The translations under genes were made by a program, and so were the position numbers. Below, one piece after another: positions 37,659 to 46,017 of a DNA stretch of 64,000 nt; within the stretch, counting starts at the first letter, position 1; each line of letters opens with the position of its first letter. The notes below the pieces were generated by a model that did no database searches, was not told where the DNA came from, and saw only the letters and a list, made by a program, of their open reading frames with translations. Source of the DNA: Corynebacterium occultum (GTDB lineage Bacteria > Actinomycetota > Actinomycetes > Mycobacteriales > Mycobacteriaceae); assembly GCF_009734425.1 (NCBI RefSeq), contig NZ_CP046455.1, positions 2,604,001 through 2,668,000 on the forward strand, given 5' to 3'.

Positions 37659-38615
37659 CTACTTCTCTCCCCTGGTCAACGTGTCGTACATGATTCTGGT
37701 GGGTGCTCTCAGCGTGGTGTCATTGTGTTCCGTGACCGCCTTGATCATCTGCCCGTCGAAGACGGTCGCGGTGATCCCCTGCGGCAACAGTGGTGGCCGG
37801 GGGCTGAGGAGGTGCACCATACCGGGAAACTTGAGCACCTCGGCCGGCAGGTCATCAGAGATGACCACCAGTGCCTCATCAGGGGAGATCTGGCTCAGTT
37901 CCACTCCCCAACCTACTTCGCGGCGCTCAAACTCCCGCTGGCCCAGCGCCTGGATCGACTCTGCCCCCTGCAACAGCTCCGGGGTGCTGCTGGCACTGCT
38001 GGTCAGCAACTGCACCCTGCGGTCGGCGACGATGCTGGAGAGCACCCCCGCGGCGAAGGTGAACATGGCCCCGAAACATTCCGGGGAGGTGCTGTAGTTC
38101 ATGGAGGAGGTGACATCCACCAGCAGCGTGAGGTCACGACGCTGCCCCTGGGGCAGGCCGTCCCGGTCAATGGAGCTGCGCAGGGCGGAACGCACCCCCG
38201 CCGAACCGGCGTCCAGGGAACCGTCCCCACCGGTTTCCCCAACCTGGATGTAAACCTGATCCCCCTCCGGAATCACCCGGAGGATGGTGCTGGCACGTAA
38301 CCCGCCGACCTCGAAGGCCGGAAGTTCCAACCGGGTTTCCCCACCGGCCCCGGAAGCGATGCTCAAGGTGGCGAAAAGGCTGGTGCCGCTGATGAACTGC
38401 GAGCCACTGTGACCCGGCAGGACCGTGATCTCGGCTTCGCCCTGGGGGTTGCGCAGGGCAACCAGGTTGCTGTTGGGCCTGCGGTGGGACTCCAGGGTGG
38501 GGGAAATCTCCACCTCGAAGCTGCTGTCATCGCTCAAGAAGACCTGCAGCTGAGCGAGGAACTTATCCCGGGGGACAATATGGGACTGGCCTGAGGCCAG
38601 ACGGATGACCGCCAT
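37659..38615 (-). CDS. Cytoplasmic vWA-domain protein
   Basis: The 318-residue protein has a beta-rich N-terminal half (about 1-160) and a von Willebrand A domain whose metal site is DVTSSM (in LLVDVTSSMNYS), with VVISDD as the later strand. It has no signal peptide, so it acts inside the cell. In related gene sets such vWA proteins accompany the GTPase and GAP1. Its ATG shares one base with the GAP1-like stop (TGATG). Confidence 0.75.
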   Translation of the reverse strand: MAVIRLASGQSHIVPRDKFLAQLQVFLSDDSSFEVEISPTLESHRRPNSNLVALRNPQGEAEITVLPGHSGSQFISGTSLFATLSIASGAGGETRLELPAFEVGGLRASTILRVIPEGDQVYIQVGETGGDGSLDAGSAGVRSALRSSIDRDGLPQGQRRDLTLLVDVTSSMNYSTSPECFGAMFTFAAGVLSSIVADRRVQLLTSSASSTPELLQGAESIQALGQREFERREVGWGVELSQISPDEALVVISDDLPAEVLKFPGMVHLLSPRPPLLPQGITATVFDGQMIKAVTEHNDTTLRAPTRIMYDTLTRGEK

Positions 38616-40849
38616 CAGTTCTTCTCCTTATTCTTGTTCTTCATCCGGAAACGTCTGCGGCTCTGGGTGGCTGGTGGCGGTTCCGTCGCCGGGGATTCGG
38701 GCCTGCGCCTTTCACCACTGGGTGCGGTGCGGGGCTCCGTGTTTTTGGACGGGGACGAGGTCTGCTGCACGGGGGGTGTTTTTTCCTTCAATCTGGCGAG
38801 CATCGCCTGAGCCACCAGCCCAAATACCAGGTTTATTTTCTCGCTGCGGCGAATATAGTCTTTCCGGGTATATGACTCCACGAGGCGGAGCAGTGCGGCC
38901 ATTTCCCGGTCGTTCCAGGGCAGGTCCTGATAATCCTGATCCGCGATGGTTCGACCCAGATCCTTGAGTGAAGCCTCCGCGAGATCACCGCCCACTTCCG
39001 CCAAGGGCTCTACGCGGTGCTGGACCGCCCTGCGCGTCAGCTCCGTCAGTTGATTGGTCAGGGCCGTTTCTTTAATGGCGTCTTCGTGGAGCACCCGCTG
39101 AATCTCAGCCCGCAGCACCACTGAGTAGTACACACGTAATAGTTCATCTGAGTAGTCTTCGGGGCTGTTCTCGATCACTTCCTCATCCAGCAGACGCTGC
39201 AGCATAACCGGGGTGTCTTTCGCCCTGAGCACCATGATCAAGGAACCGATCGGCACCCGCAAACCGATTTTCGCCAACCATTTCTCCGCCCCGGCGGGTT
39301 CCCGGTCAGGGCCCGAGCCGACCCCACTGAATGGTGGTTCGGGAATGACCCGATGCTGCTCAACCTGGCCCCGTGGTGCCCGGGTAGTCGGCTGCACCGA
39401 ATGTGAATACCCATATTCCCGGTTCGCCCGCTCAAATTGAAAATGCAGCTGCGAATGTGCCCCGGGATGCAACGCTCTCCCCTGCTGCCACTCGTCCATC
39501 GCCGGGAAGTGGTTAAAATGGGAGCGGAACTCAGACCCGTTGATCTTCTCCACCAGCAACTGGGTCTGCAGCAGGAAATCAACGTAATAGATCAGTGTCA
39601 AAATCGGTGCGGCATAGATCAGCTCCAGATTCTTCATCGCCTGTTCCCTCAGCGACTGCTGCTTCTGCGGGGGAAGTTTCCCGATCTGGAACGCCTGCCA
39701 AGTCTCATTAGGTGGCATCCGGCTTGGATCTGCAAGAAGAGGGTTCGCTATCACCTTCTCCACCCAGGCCAGATCCCCTCGGCGGTGCGGCAGATAATCC
39801 CCGACCGGCGCCCGGGGTGCCGCAGCCTTCCCCTGATCCAGCTGCTGATCTGCCAGTTTCACCAGCTCTGCGGGCAGCTTGGCGGCATGCTTACGCACCA
39901 GCCTCGCCAGGCCATCACCCAGCCGGTAAGTCACCCGCGCCGACTCATTGGCGGCCATCAGTTCAGCTGGCAGCTCATCACCCGCCAGTCCACTGCGAAG
40001 CAACCCGGTGGTCAACTGCGCCCAACTGCCGGTGAGTTCCGGGGTGTGCGTGGCGGGATCGTCGGGGTCGATCAGCTGAATGCCCCTGCGCCCGACCAGC
40101 TGATGTTTGTCCTGTGCGGGGAGCACCAGCACCGGCAGCAACCCGTTGCGGAAATCCTGGGTGGGCAGGGCCGCCGCCCTTTCGAAGGTGGAGAAACTTA
40201 AGAGTCTACGGGCTTCCGCCGGGGTGAGGGTGGAGGACAACGCCATCAGCCAGAAGGCCGCCTGATCGGGGTCCTCGAGCAGCAGCACCGCCTGTTCCTT
40301 ACCTGCCTGAAGCACGTCCTGCAGCCGGTGGAGGGCACCGCTGCGATCCCCGTAGAGTTCCTTGACCAGCATCCAGGAGGCGTAGAGGTCCGACTTGGAG
40401 CCCGGCCGAGGTTCCGCCAGCCCAGGCTCCAGGGAGACCGCGTTGACCTCGGTGGCACGGAAGGGGGTGAGCAGATCCGGGGAACGAAAAAAGTTGATCG
40501 GGTACTGCGCCTTGAGCGGGATGTCCAGATCCCGGTCAATCACCGCATGGGTGAATACATTGCCGGGTCGGCCGGTGGCATCCTTGCCGGCGGGCACGGA
40601 CTGCATGATCAATGCGCCCTTTTTGAGCGGCTGGTATTCAAAGCGCCGCGGCAGCTCAGCGATCGCCTTGGAGCCGATGAAATCATCAAAGGTCTGCACC
40701 GGGATGAGGCTGGTCGGGGCATGCTCCGCGACCAGCTGGTGGTGCTCCTCGGCGGCGCTTATCGACGGTCCCGTGCGCCACCCGCCCTGTCCGGAGGCAT
40801 TGCGGAAGGAGGCATAGGTGACATGCGTCCAGGGACTCATCGGACCCAT
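38615..40849 (-). CDS. GTPase-associated protein 1 (GAP1)-like
   Basis: The 744-residue protein starts WTHVTYASFRN with QGGWRTG and has GRPGNVFTHAVIDRDL (about 93-108). Both are hallmark segments of the GAP1 N-terminal domain as I recall it. The middle has helical repeats with basic and acidic residues, and the C-terminus is basic and low-complexity (PATQSRRRFRMKNKNKEKN). GAP1 proteins are tied to double GTPases by gene neighbourhood; their biochemical role is unknown. ATG 40849 shares one base with the preceding stop; the ATG at 40840 is an alternative. Confidence 0.7.
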   Translation of the reverse strand: MGPMSPWTHVTYASFRNASGQGGWRTGPSISAAEEHHQLVAEHAPTSLIPVQTFDDFIGSKAIAELPRRFEYQPLKKGALIMQSVPAGKDATGRPGNVFTHAVIDRDLDIPLKAQYPINFFRSPDLLTPFRATEVNAVSLEPGLAEPRPGSKSDLYASWMLVKELYGDRSGALHRLQDVLQAGKEQAVLLLEDPDQAAFWLMALSSTLTPAEARRLLSFSTFERAAALPTQDFRNGLLPVLVLPAQDKHQLVGRRGIQLIDPDDPATHTPELTGSWAQLTTGLLRSGLAGDELPAELMAANESARVTYRLGDGLARLVRKHAAKLPAELVKLADQQLDQGKAAAPRAPVGDYLPHRRGDLAWVEKVIANPLLADPSRMPPNETWQAFQIGKLPPQKQQSLREQAMKNLELIYAAPILTLIYYVDFLLQTQLLVEKINGSEFRSHFNHFPAMDEWQQGRALHPGAHSQLHFQFERANREYGYSHSVQPTTRAPRGQVEQHRVIPEPPFSGVGSGPDREPAGAEKWLAKIGLRVPIGSLIMVLRAKDTPVMLQRLLDEEVIENSPEDYSDELLRVYYSVVLRAEIQRVLHEDAIKETALTNQLTELTRRAVQHRVEPLAEVGGDLAEASLKDLGRTIADQDYQDLPWNDREMAALLRLVESYTRKDYIRRSEKINLVFGLVAQAMLARLKEKTPPVQQTSSPSKNTEPRTAPSGERRRPESPATEPPPATQSRRRFRMKNKNKEKN

Positions 40850-43221
40850 CACCAGCCCCCTGGGTTGAAGTGCCGCATCCACTGATCCAGGGAGAGCTGT
40901 TCCGGATTCGGATCGATCAGGGCATTGACCTCCGCGCCGGGGGTGTTGTCATCGGTGAGGAAAAGGCGCAGAAAACCGGTGCGGTAGCGGGTGAACAGGT
41001 CCGGGTCCAACTCCCAGTACTCCACTTCCGGTTCCCCCTTTTTACGGAGGTTGAGAGTGCTGATCACCTGTTCAAAGTTGCTGCTTCCCTCACTGTTCTT
41101 CCGGGTCCAGATCGGCTGCCCGTCATCAGGTTCCAGGGGCAGACGATCATTGCGGACAACCAGGGTGAAGCTCCGGTATTCCGGGATCTCACGGTCACTG
41201 TAGATGGCCAGTGCCAGGCGGTTGTGGCCGTTGGCAACCAGTTTGTAGGAGAATTTCCGCAACCCGTTGTAGTGCAGGGTGGTGGGCTCTCCCCAGATTT
41301 TCTCGCCACCATAGGTGCGGCTGGGGTAGAGCAGCACCTTGCCGGGGTGGTTCAGCTGAATCCGCATCCCACCCTGCTCCGCATAGTTCTCCAGGGAGAT
41401 GGTGCCGGCGATCGCGGTGACCGAGGGATCAAGTTTGCCCGGGGTCTGCCCGGACAGGTCTCCCACACCGGGTTCTGCGATCACGGCGGTGACATGGTGG
41501 GCCTGTTCCGGCCAACCGAAGGTCAGCAGCTGGGTACTCACCCGCTCATGAAGTTTGGCGTTACTGACCTGACCGCACCGCACCCAGGAATAGGACTTGC
41601 CCACCAGAGCCTGGTTGCCCACCACACTCACTGAGGTGATGAACAGTGAATACCAGTCTTCCGGCCAGTCCACGACAGAGGCGGTGTCGCCCTGATTCAG
41701 GAAGTTCGCCCGGTCCCGGTCCGGGAGGCCGAAGCCCTCCAGCTGTTCCACCTCCACGACCCGGTCCTGCAGACCATCGGCCGGTGGGTTTTCGGTCCGG
41801 TAGATCCGGACGTTGCCGGAGTGGGGTTGCTGCCAGCGGACATCGAATCGGGCATCGACACCGCTGCCGGCGGGGGTCACCTCGATCGGGACCTCCACCA
41901 CCTCGGCGGGCATGGTGATGGTGAATTCCTCGGAGGGGGCCGAGGCAACCTCATTCCCACCGATCAACACGAAGCGTTCGGCGACGAACTTATAATCCAC
42001 CCCGCGGTGTTCCGGGGTGAAGCGGAAACCCTCCCGGTTCCGTTCCTGCTTCACGATCTCATTCTGCGGGGAACGGATCCTGCGCTCGGTGGCTGGGGCG
42101 CGGAACACCGCGACCCGGTGGGTGTTCTCCACCGGTGCCCACTGGCCGGTGATCACCGAACCGGCGACAGAGAGGTCGATGTTGTCGATGGGGAGGATGA
42201 AGTAGCGCTCCCCCACCAGGCGGGGTTCGCTCTGCACCGCAGCAGATTCAGAGGACCCTTCGTACAGCCACACCTGGTAGACCCGGAAGGCCTTGCTCAG
42301 GGGATCAGAATCCACCCAACGGGTTTTCAGCGTGATTGCCCGGTCTTCACCGTGCTGCAGGTCCCGGGCGAATTCGCTTTCATCACTGAGTACCCGGTAA
42401 ACCTGCACCGCAGCACCATCGTCGGGGACTGACCAGGACAATTCCAGAGAACCATCCGAGGTGGGGTTGATGTTCAGCTGGGCGCCCGGGACCTCGACGA
42501 CCTCAGAGAAGAAGTCCAGGCCCCGGAACTGATGGGGCTGCCAGGAACTCAGGTGCCCCTCCAAGGGTGTCTCCGCGGGCTGCGGCTCCGGCTGGTAGGA
42601 GGAGTACTCCGGTTCCGGGATCCAGGTCTCTGCCGGTTTCACAGCAGGTTCCGGCTGAGGGGAGAAGTACTCCGGTTCAGGGTACTGCGCCTCCTGGTGC
42701 TGCGGCGATGCCGGTTCCGGGGTGGGTTCCGGCTGGTAGGAGGAGTACTCCGGTTCCGGGATGTCCGGCTCAGTGCCGAAGATGGGAGGGAATACCTGGT
42801 CAAGGTTCGCGTCCTGCTCAGTCTCGACCTCCGCCTCGTGGACCTCCTGCGGGGACGGCCACTGCTGATGCTGGGGCATGGGTTCAACCACCCCCTCATA
42901 AACCTGCTGCTGCGGAACCTCGGGAGAGGGCTGCACCTCACCGGCCACCACAGTCATGTCGGGTTCAAAAAGGCGCGGATCGCTGCGGGTGAGAATGGGA
43001 TCGAGGTTGCCGATCAGGGCCAGAGCGCGGGCCCGACGCAGTGCGGAGGCCCACACCAGCAGTGCCGGGTGGTTGGTGCCCGGCTCCAGCTGGGAGGGGT
43101 CCTGGGCGGCGGCCAGCAGCTCCTGGCCGGAGGGCAGGCTCTCCACGGCATGGATGGTGCGGGCAGCCTTGTGCCACTGGTCGAAAGCCTCGAGTATCTG
43201 ATACTCAGTGGAGTCTGACAT
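40849..43221 (-). CDS. Fibronectin-III-like protein with Pro/Glu/Tyr repeats
   Basis: The 790-residue protein has a helical N-terminus (about 1-90), a disordered Pro/Gln/Glu region with three EPEY-(S/F)-x-x-QPEP repeats (about 150-220), then a series of beta sandwich domains resembling fibronectin type III (for example SLELSWSVPDDGAAVQVYRV and SGVDARFDVRWQQPHSGNVRIYR). There is no signal peptide, so these domains are probably cytoplasmic. The ATG immediately follows the preceding TAG. It may serve as a scaffold between the GTPase parts and the large membrane protein. Confidence 0.65.
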   Translation of the reverse strand: MSDSTEYQILEAFDQWHKAARTIHAVESLPSGQELLAAAQDPSQLEPGTNHPALLVWASALRRARALALIGNLDPILTRSDPRLFEPDMTVVAGEVQPSPEVPQQQVYEGVVEPMPQHQQWPSPQEVHEAEVETEQDANLDQVFPPIFGTEPDIPEPEYSSYQPEPTPEPASPQHQEAQYPEPEYFSPQPEPAVKPAETWIPEPEYSSYQPEPQPAETPLEGHLSSWQPHQFRGLDFFSEVVEVPGAQLNINPTSDGSLELSWSVPDDGAAVQVYRVLSDESEFARDLQHGEDRAITLKTRWVDSDPLSKAFRVYQVWLYEGSSESAAVQSEPRLVGERYFILPIDNIDLSVAGSVITGQWAPVENTHRVAVFRAPATERRIRSPQNEIVKQERNREGFRFTPEHRGVDYKFVAERFVLIGGNEVASAPSEEFTITMPAEVVEVPIEVTPAGSGVDARFDVRWQQPHSGNVRIYRTENPPADGLQDRVVEVEQLEGFGLPDRDRANFLNQGDTASVVDWPEDWYSLFITSVSVVGNQALVGKSYSWVRCGQVSNAKLHERVSTQLLTFGWPEQAHHVTAVIAEPGVGDLSGQTPGKLDPSVTAIAGTISLENYAEQGGMRIQLNHPGKVLLYPSRTYGGEKIWGEPTTLHYNGLRKFSYKLVANGHNRLALAIYSDREIPEYRSFTLVVRNDRLPLEPDDGQPIWTRKNSEGSSNFEQVISTLNLRKKGEPEVEYWELDPDLFTRYRTGFLRLFLTDDNTPGAEVNALIDPNPEQLSLDQWMRHFNPGGW

Positions 43222-46017
43222 CTAGAATTCCCCCGTTCCGGGCATCTGCTGTTCATTCGGGCGAAACTGGGTGGAAAATGGCTGGGCTTCGGTGCCCCGG
43301 CTCGGTGGCAGGTGATGTTCCTCGGTCGGCATCTGCGCGAGCAGTTCCGATGAGGCAGACTGCGAGAGCTGACTGCGGAAGGCGATGTCACTCTGCCCGG
43401 CAGTATGTCCGACCTGCACCAGCACCTCGCTGACACCGATGGCGTCGAAGGCGTTGGCGTGACGTTCATGGGTGCAGAAGTTCGGGTCCAGGGAAAGCAC
43501 CCGACCCACCTGTCCGCTGGCGGAGGCGATCTCCCCGTGGAAGGAGCCGCTGGCCACGGAGTTGGCCAGGGGTGCCCGGTTGGGAGCCTCGGTCTTCTTC
43601 CCGTCCCGGTAGAACTGGAGGGAGGTCAACACTGCCGCCCCTTCATGGCGGGCGTCATTGGCCAACGCTGCGGTGATGGAGTTCCACTTGGGGGCGCTCC
43701 GATCCTGGGAGCGGAATTTCTCGCCGGCGATCCACTGGGAGAAACGTGCCAGATCACCACTGCTGCCCTGCCCGGTGGTGGCGAAGAGGTGGTCCACACC
43801 GATGGGGGTGTGGTTCTCGGCGGTGAAGCTGCGGGCGGCTTCCTTCATGCCGCCATCGACGTAGTCCTGCAGCCAACCCTGGCGGTAGAGCTTTCTGCGG
43901 AAGCCCACCGCCAACTGGCTCACGGTTTGTTCATCCGGGGTGGCCTCGGCGAAAAGCAGCGAGTCCGGCATCGTGTTCACCGGGATCGCGGCTTCCACCC
44001 TGGTGTGCTGGATCTTGCCGAAGGGGCGTTCCAGCAGGGTGCCGATGACCTGGGAGACGGAGAGGAACTGCTGGTAAGCGACATTGAGACGGCCGATCGT
44101 GTGTTTCGTGCGGCTGTGGTTTTCCAGCGCCACCGCCAGCCGGGATGCCACGTCACTGCGCTGGTTCCGGAGGCGGATATTGTCACGGGTCTCGAAGTAG
44201 ACCTGCAGGATCCAGCACAACAGCCAGAGCGCCAACCAGATCCCGAAGAGCCAGGCCTTGGTGGAGGTCTCAGACTGGTTGAGGTGACGGACCCAGGTGC
44301 TCAACTCCATCACGGACTCAGCCCGCCAGTTCTCCACCCCCCAGACCAGGGCGAAGACAGCGGCCGACCAGAAGGTCACCCAACCCAGCCAGCGGAAGAT
44401 CTTGCCCGCGCGCCCCGGGCCGGCAACCTCTTTCTTATCCTTTCTATAATGCTCGATCTGGGCCGCATAGTTGGCCTGCTGCTGGTGCTGCTGCTGGATC
44501 CGCTCCTGCAGTCCGCGGCCGACATGATAAGCGAAGCTCTGGGAATTCCGGCCCTGCCACTGCTGGAACTCACTGCGGACCTGGCCCATCTGGCGTTGCC
44601 CGACCTGGGTCTGGCTGCCCAACCGCTGCTCATACTCCTGCACCCCGACCACGTCATAGGGGGCGACCCGATGCTCACCGAGCACGCTGCGCAGCGCGTA
44701 GGGCAGCTCGGCACCGAAGTTCTCCTCTGGTCCCGGGATCACCTCAACAGCCTGCTTGGCCACGGTGAACCGGGAGGATGAACCGTCGTTGACAACGCTG
44801 GGCAGGCGGGCCTCGCCTTCCCCCACCAGCCGGGGTGCGGCATCGAGCAGACTCATGGCGGTGTTCTTGTAGGCCTCCCACAGGGGGCGTAGCTCAGCCG
44901 CGGCCCGCAGGTTGAGGTCGACCTGGGCAGGGTCCCGCTGGGCGGGGGTGTGGCCCGGGGCGTCGCTAAGCGAGTCGCCGCCCACCCGGATCCGCGAACC
45001 GGTTTCACCATAGATGGTGGACTGGACCGCGTCGGTGGCAAAGCTGCTGGACTCGGCGCGCACATCACCCCAGGCGCGGACCGGGGTGCTGATCATGTTC
45101 TTGAACCACTCACCCAGGAAACTCTTGAATCCGGCGGCGGCACTGGTGTTCCGGGTCCGCTCCACGGTCGGGCTCACCCGATCGCCGATCAGCTGGTCCT
45201 CAAATTTTTCGAGCAGACCCTGGGCCGCCTCAGCGGCGAAACCGGCCGGGTTCTGGGTGTGCTGGGCACTGATCTCCTGGCCTGGTCGCTCAATTCGGGG
45301 CAGCGGGTTCTCGCTGGTGTCCAGGATGCGGGACTTCAGCTGGGCCTGCACCGCCTGGCCGTCGATCCGGCGGTAGAAGGAACGCACCAGACGGAAGGTT
45401 TCACCGTGGTTGGGGGCCAGCTCACTCACCGGGGCGGATGTTGCACCCTCCCAGATACCGAAGAGACTGGCGATCCCAGCCGCACAGTGCAGGGTGAAAC
45501 GGGGGTCGAGGTGGTCGTGGTAGTAGGCCACCGTCGAGGATTCCGGGCCGAGACTGTCCTCAGGGGCCAGCATCAGGTTGGTGTAGCCGTTGAGGATCGG
45601 CAACGGTGCGGCCAGGGGGGAATCAACCGCGGTGATCATCAGGTTGGTGCGGTGGATGCCCCGGCCCACGCTGAAGCTGCTCAGCGCATTATTCAGCGCG
45701 GTGATCTCCACCGCGGAGAGGATTCCGTCCTCGGCACCGATGACGTTGATGATGCCCAGGTGCATCCGGGAGGCCCCAGACTGGGAGACCAGGGAGTTGA
45801 AGGGGCGACGATTGATCTCCGGGGTGCCGTCCGCATTGACCCGCAGGTGGATGGCCTCAGAGGAAGGACTCACGAAGGCGTCGGCATCCACCCACACCAG
45901 ATCCCGGATCAGGCCGGTGGCGGTGAAATCCTCCAGGGTCTGGCGGATGCCCTGTGCCAGTCGGCCCCGGCCCAGAAACACCGTCAGCGTGCTGTCAAGC
46001 CCAACAGGGGTGCTCAT
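43222..46017 (-). CDS. Large two-helix membrane protein of unknown function, tubulin-linked
   Basis: I do not recognise a named family for this 931-residue protein. The N-terminus (LTVFLGRGRLAQGIRQTL) looks like an alpha/beta fold and the segment to about 250 has further strands. Two membrane helices near residues 541-562 and 589-607 make a hairpin, leaving both ends on the same, probably cytoplasmic, side. A Gln-rich helical stretch precedes them and a coiled segment follows. The ATG shares one base with the tubulin-like stop (TGATG), so the two proteins are made together and may form a membrane-bound complex. Confidence 0.65.
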   Translation of the reverse strand: MSTPVGLDSTLTVFLGRGRLAQGIRQTLEDFTATGLIRDLVWVDADAFVSPSSEAIHLRVNADGTPEINRRPFNSLVSQSGASRMHLGIINVIGAEDGILSAVEITALNNALSSFSVGRGIHRTNLMITAVDSPLAAPLPILNGYTNLMLAPEDSLGPESSTVAYYHDHLDPRFTLHCAAGIASLFGIWEGATSAPVSELAPNHGETFRLVRSFYRRIDGQAVQAQLKSRILDTSENPLPRIERPGQEISAQHTQNPAGFAAEAAQGLLEKFEDQLIGDRVSPTVERTRNTSAAAGFKSFLGEWFKNMISTPVRAWGDVRAESSSFATDAVQSTIYGETGSRIRVGGDSLSDAPGHTPAQRDPAQVDLNLRAAAELRPLWEAYKNTAMSLLDAAPRLVGEGEARLPSVVNDGSSSRFTVAKQAVEVIPGPEENFGAELPYALRSVLGEHRVAPYDVVGVQEYEQRLGSQTQVGQRQMGQVRSEFQQWQGRNSQSFAYHVGRGLQERIQQQHQQQANYAAQIEHYRKDKKEVAGPGRAGKIFRWLGWVTFWSAAVFALVWGVENWRAESVMELSTWVRHLNQSETSTKAWLFGIWLALWLLCWILQVYFETRDNIRLRNQRSDVASRLAVALENHSRTKHTIGRLNVAYQQFLSVSQVIGTLLERPFGKIQHTRVEAAIPVNTMPDSLLFAEATPDEQTVSQLAVGFRRKLYRQGWLQDYVDGGMKEAARSFTAENHTPIGVDHLFATTGQGSSGDLARFSQWIAGEKFRSQDRSAPKWNSITAALANDARHEGAAVLTSLQFYRDGKKTEAPNRAPLANSVASGSFHGEIASASGQVGRVLSLDPNFCTHERHANAFDAIGVSEVLVQVGHTAGQSDIAFRSQLSQSASSELLAQMPTEEHHLPPSRGTEAQPFSTQFRPNEQQMPGTGEF

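Noticed and set aside
38615..46017. Toxin or nuclease effector domain inside the GTPase-tubulin operon
   Set aside because: I looked for nuclease, deaminase, peptidase and pore-forming motifs in the GAP1-like, FN3-like and two-helix proteins and found none I could support.
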